Shown piece after piece: positions 62,269 through 64,000 of a stretch of DNA of 64,000 bases. This stretch comes from Sphingomonas hankookensis. GTDB taxonomy: Bacteria; Pseudomonadota; Alphaproteobacteria; Sphingomonadales; Sphingomonadaceae. The stretch is from contig NZ_CP117027.1 in assembly GCF_028551275.1 (NCBI RefSeq), positions 1 through 64,000 of the forward strand. The letters run 5' to 3'. The notes under the pieces are model-generated. The model had not been told where the DNA came from. It saw only the letters and a list, made by a program, of their open reading frames with translations, and ran no database searches. The stretch's first letter is position 1. Every line of letters starts with the position of its first letter. The position numbers and the translations under genes are program-made.

Positions 62269-63629
62269 TCAGGCGGGTTCTATGCGGTCCTGCGCCAGCG
62301 CGTCGAGCGCCCGGCCGATCGCGGCATCGCCGGGGAAGCGCGCACGGATGCGCCGTACGAACCCCGCCGCGCCCCAGCGTTCGCCGCGCGCGCGGGCCGT
62401 GGTGAGCGTCGCCAGCAGGCTTGCCCGGTCGCCGGCCATCGCCGCGATGAACGCCGACCAGCTATGGTCGGGCCGCCCGGCATTCTGCTCGAGCGAGACC
62501 GCGCGGCTGAGGATCACGGCATAGGTCGCGGCATGATCGCCGCTGCGGTCGGCGGCGAGCGTCCGGGCGAGGGCGGCGCTGTAGGTCGCCAGCTCCGGTT
62601 CGGCACGCAGCCGGGCGCGTTCGGCCAGGTGGCGGACATAGCCCGCGACATCGTCCTTCGCGAGCGCGACGACGCTCAGGCAGTCCTGCACGCTGGCGAG
62701 GTCGGGATGCTGCGTCGCGAGCATCGCGAACACCGCGTCGGCCTCCCTCGTGCGGCCTGCCGACCACAGGCCCCAGCCATAATCGGCGAGGATATGGGGG
62801 GCGCCGGGCGACAGGGTGCGCGCGGTGTCGAACTCGCGCATCGCCGCGCCATCCTCGCCATTGTCGGCCAGGATGTTGCCGTACCACAGATGCGCCAGCG
62901 GGTCGTTCGGGCCGTGCGCGATGGCGCGGCGGAACAGCGTGCCGGCGCGGGCCGGATCGCGATACCACCAATAGGCGATGACCCCGTCGACCCGATCGGC
63001 GACCACCGAATTCGGGTCGATCGCCCGCGCCGCCGCCGCCGCCGCCTGCGCCCGGCCCAGCGCCTGTGCATCGCCGGCCGATCCGAATTCGCGGGCGAGC
63101 AGCCATGCCTCGGCAAGTGCCTCGTGCGTCGGGGCATGGTCGGGATGGGTGCGGGCGATGGCGCTCAGCGTCCCGATCGCCGCGCGCAGCCGGGGGGCGG
63201 CGCGCATCGCCACATCGTCGCGCGCGGCGACATAGCGGGCCTGCGCCGCGCCATCGAAACCGGGGGCGGGGGATTTCTGCCATCCGCCCAGCACCACCGC
63301 GCCGCCGCCCAGCAGCAGCGCCGCCGCCGCGACCCACGGCCAGCGCCGACGGCGGGCCGGGGCGGGCGGATCGGCTTCGGGGGCGGGCGCTTCGGGCGGT
63401 TCTTCCGGCGCGGGGTCGGGCAGCGCACCCTGTCCGGCACGCCACGCGTCGAGTTCGGCGGCCAATGCATAGACGCTGCGGCTCTTGCCGCCGGGCAGGG
63501 CATGGACCGGCAGGGCGCGTTCGCGCGCCCAGCGGATCGCGGTCGACCGGTCGCGACCCAGATAGGCCGCGATCGACTTCCACCCCTCGATCCGCTCCAG
63601 CCCCCGGCCTGTGCCATCCCGCGCCCCAT
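62269..63629 (-). pseudogene. HTH-transmembrane-TPR protein with one-base frameshift near the start
   Basis: The long frame (398 residues from a TTG) lacks an N-terminus. From ATG 63617 or 63629 the sequence gives MAQAGG, and restoring one G in the G5 run at 63601-63605 (minus strand) joins it to LERIEGWKSIAAYLGRDRSTAIRWARERALPVHALPGGKSRSVYALAAELDAW, a winged-helix-like DNA-binding domain. A TM helix (WPWVAAAALLLGGGAVVLGGW) and a long TPR region (about 90-370) follow. This HTH-TM-TPR layout is seen in CadC-like membrane regulators. Either a real deletion or a base-calling error removed a G. Confidence 0.7.
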
Positions 63630-63703
63630 CGCACGCCGCCCCCGCAGCGATCGCCCCAGCGATACCGGCGGTTTGCCGGCCGGTCCAGAGCCTCGCGACC
63701 GGC

Positions 63704-63725
63704 CAAAGTTCACTAAGTTCACACT
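63704..63725 (-). repeat. 22-bp motif copy B, upstream of the HTH-TPR gene
   Basis: On the minus strand it reads AGTGTGAACTTAGTGAACTT then TG, and it differs from copy A (42751-42772) at one base. It lies about 75 bp upstream of the HTH-TPR start, so it may be a promoter element or operator. Confidence 0.5.
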
Positions 63726-63840
63726 AGTGCGCGGTTTGCGCACCGTGCGGTTCCGGGGCCTGTCCCGGCGTGGGGCAGACGGGGGCGGACGGATGGCGGA
63801 ACGACAGTGACGGGGTGTGGGCGTGTAGGAAAGCGGTTTG

Positions 63841-64000
63841 TCAGCGTAGCCGGAGCGCGCGGTCATGGTCCTGTCCCGGCCCCAGGATGCGATGCACGAA
63901 GATCCGGTCGGGGAGCGCGGAATAGAGGATGCCATAACCCTTCCACGACCGCCGACGAATGCCGTCGCGTTCGTAGCGAGGCACCAGGGGAAAGGCGTGC
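63841..64000 (-). CDS. RelE/ParE-family toxin, C-terminal part (5' end outside window)
   Basis: The last 52 residues are visible up to TGA at 63841: HAFPLVPRYERDGIRRRSWKGYGILYSALPDRIFVHRILGPGQDHDRALRLR. The 'fPllyr..g.rr...kgYrilY.v..d.v.v.rilhgrqD' tail is the ParE/RelE signature. The antitoxin gene should be upstream, beyond the window edge. Confidence 0.75.
   Translation of the reverse strand, partial: HAFPLVPRYERDGIRRRSWKGYGILYSALPDRIFVHRILGPGQDHDRALRLR

Overview
The window looks like part of a sphingomonad (Sphingomonadales, Alphaproteobacteria) replicon. It has very high GC, strongly GC-ending codons in most genes and many TonB, EPS and c-di-GMP type genes. It carries plasmid functions: the end of a MobF relaxase (1-2125), an iteron-flanked RepA gene (24312-25496), a ParA plus ribbon-helix-helix partition pair (41355-42286), several toxin-antitoxin or toxin-immunity remnants and a serine recombinase. 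I read it as a large plasmid or chromid. Circularity and replicon size cannot be seen from here.

Layout. 1-9227 is a mobile-element zone. It holds the relaxase end, an orphan Phd-type antitoxin, an IS3-family element with 4-bp target duplications that was itself split by an IS110-family element, an esterase and truncated membrane-protein pair, an intact IS2-like IS3 element, and IS256, IS3 and IS481 tails. 9376-24277 is a surface-polysaccharide operon. It combines UDP-L-FucNAc synthesis genes (fnlABC/capEFG type) and a WbuB-like glycosyltransferase with an LfnA/WbpG-type amidotransferase and its own HisH and HisF. The predicted product is an acetamidino sugar (L-FucNAm). An O-antigen ligase/polymerase, Wza and Wzc follow. 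24278-26659 is the replication region.

26925-36110 holds metabolic genes: membrane-anchored Mqo, a SulP transporter, KatE, PoxB and an unknown two-gene pair. 36147-38593 is a decayed Rhs toxin locus. Its HNH/Endo VII (LHH) nuclease tip is broken by one frameshift and one stop codon, but a translationally coupled SUKH immunity gene survives. 39065-43675 contains a Fur-box-linked siderophore receptor and the partition genes. These lie among seven clusters of unspaced 8-bp repeats (consensus NTGTCGAC), which are a candidate centromere.

43675-51856 is a sensor kinase, a response regulator with a degenerate AAA+ domain, and a MacAB-like ABC exporter with a GIN-domain protein. 52144-56287 has VapBC, a resolvase and an MHYT-GGDEF-EAL protein. 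56530-57696 is UDP-glucose dehydrogenase, a possible precursor supplier for the polysaccharide. 57894-61272 is an LpoB/COG3014/YcfL-type envelope operon. The right end has a LuxR-type regulator, a frameshifted HTH-TPR gene and the tail of a ParE toxin.

A GC-rich inverted repeat (GTACCCCCGC...GCGGGGGTAC type) recurs in intergenic gaps. No rRNA, tRNA or CRISPR was recognised.
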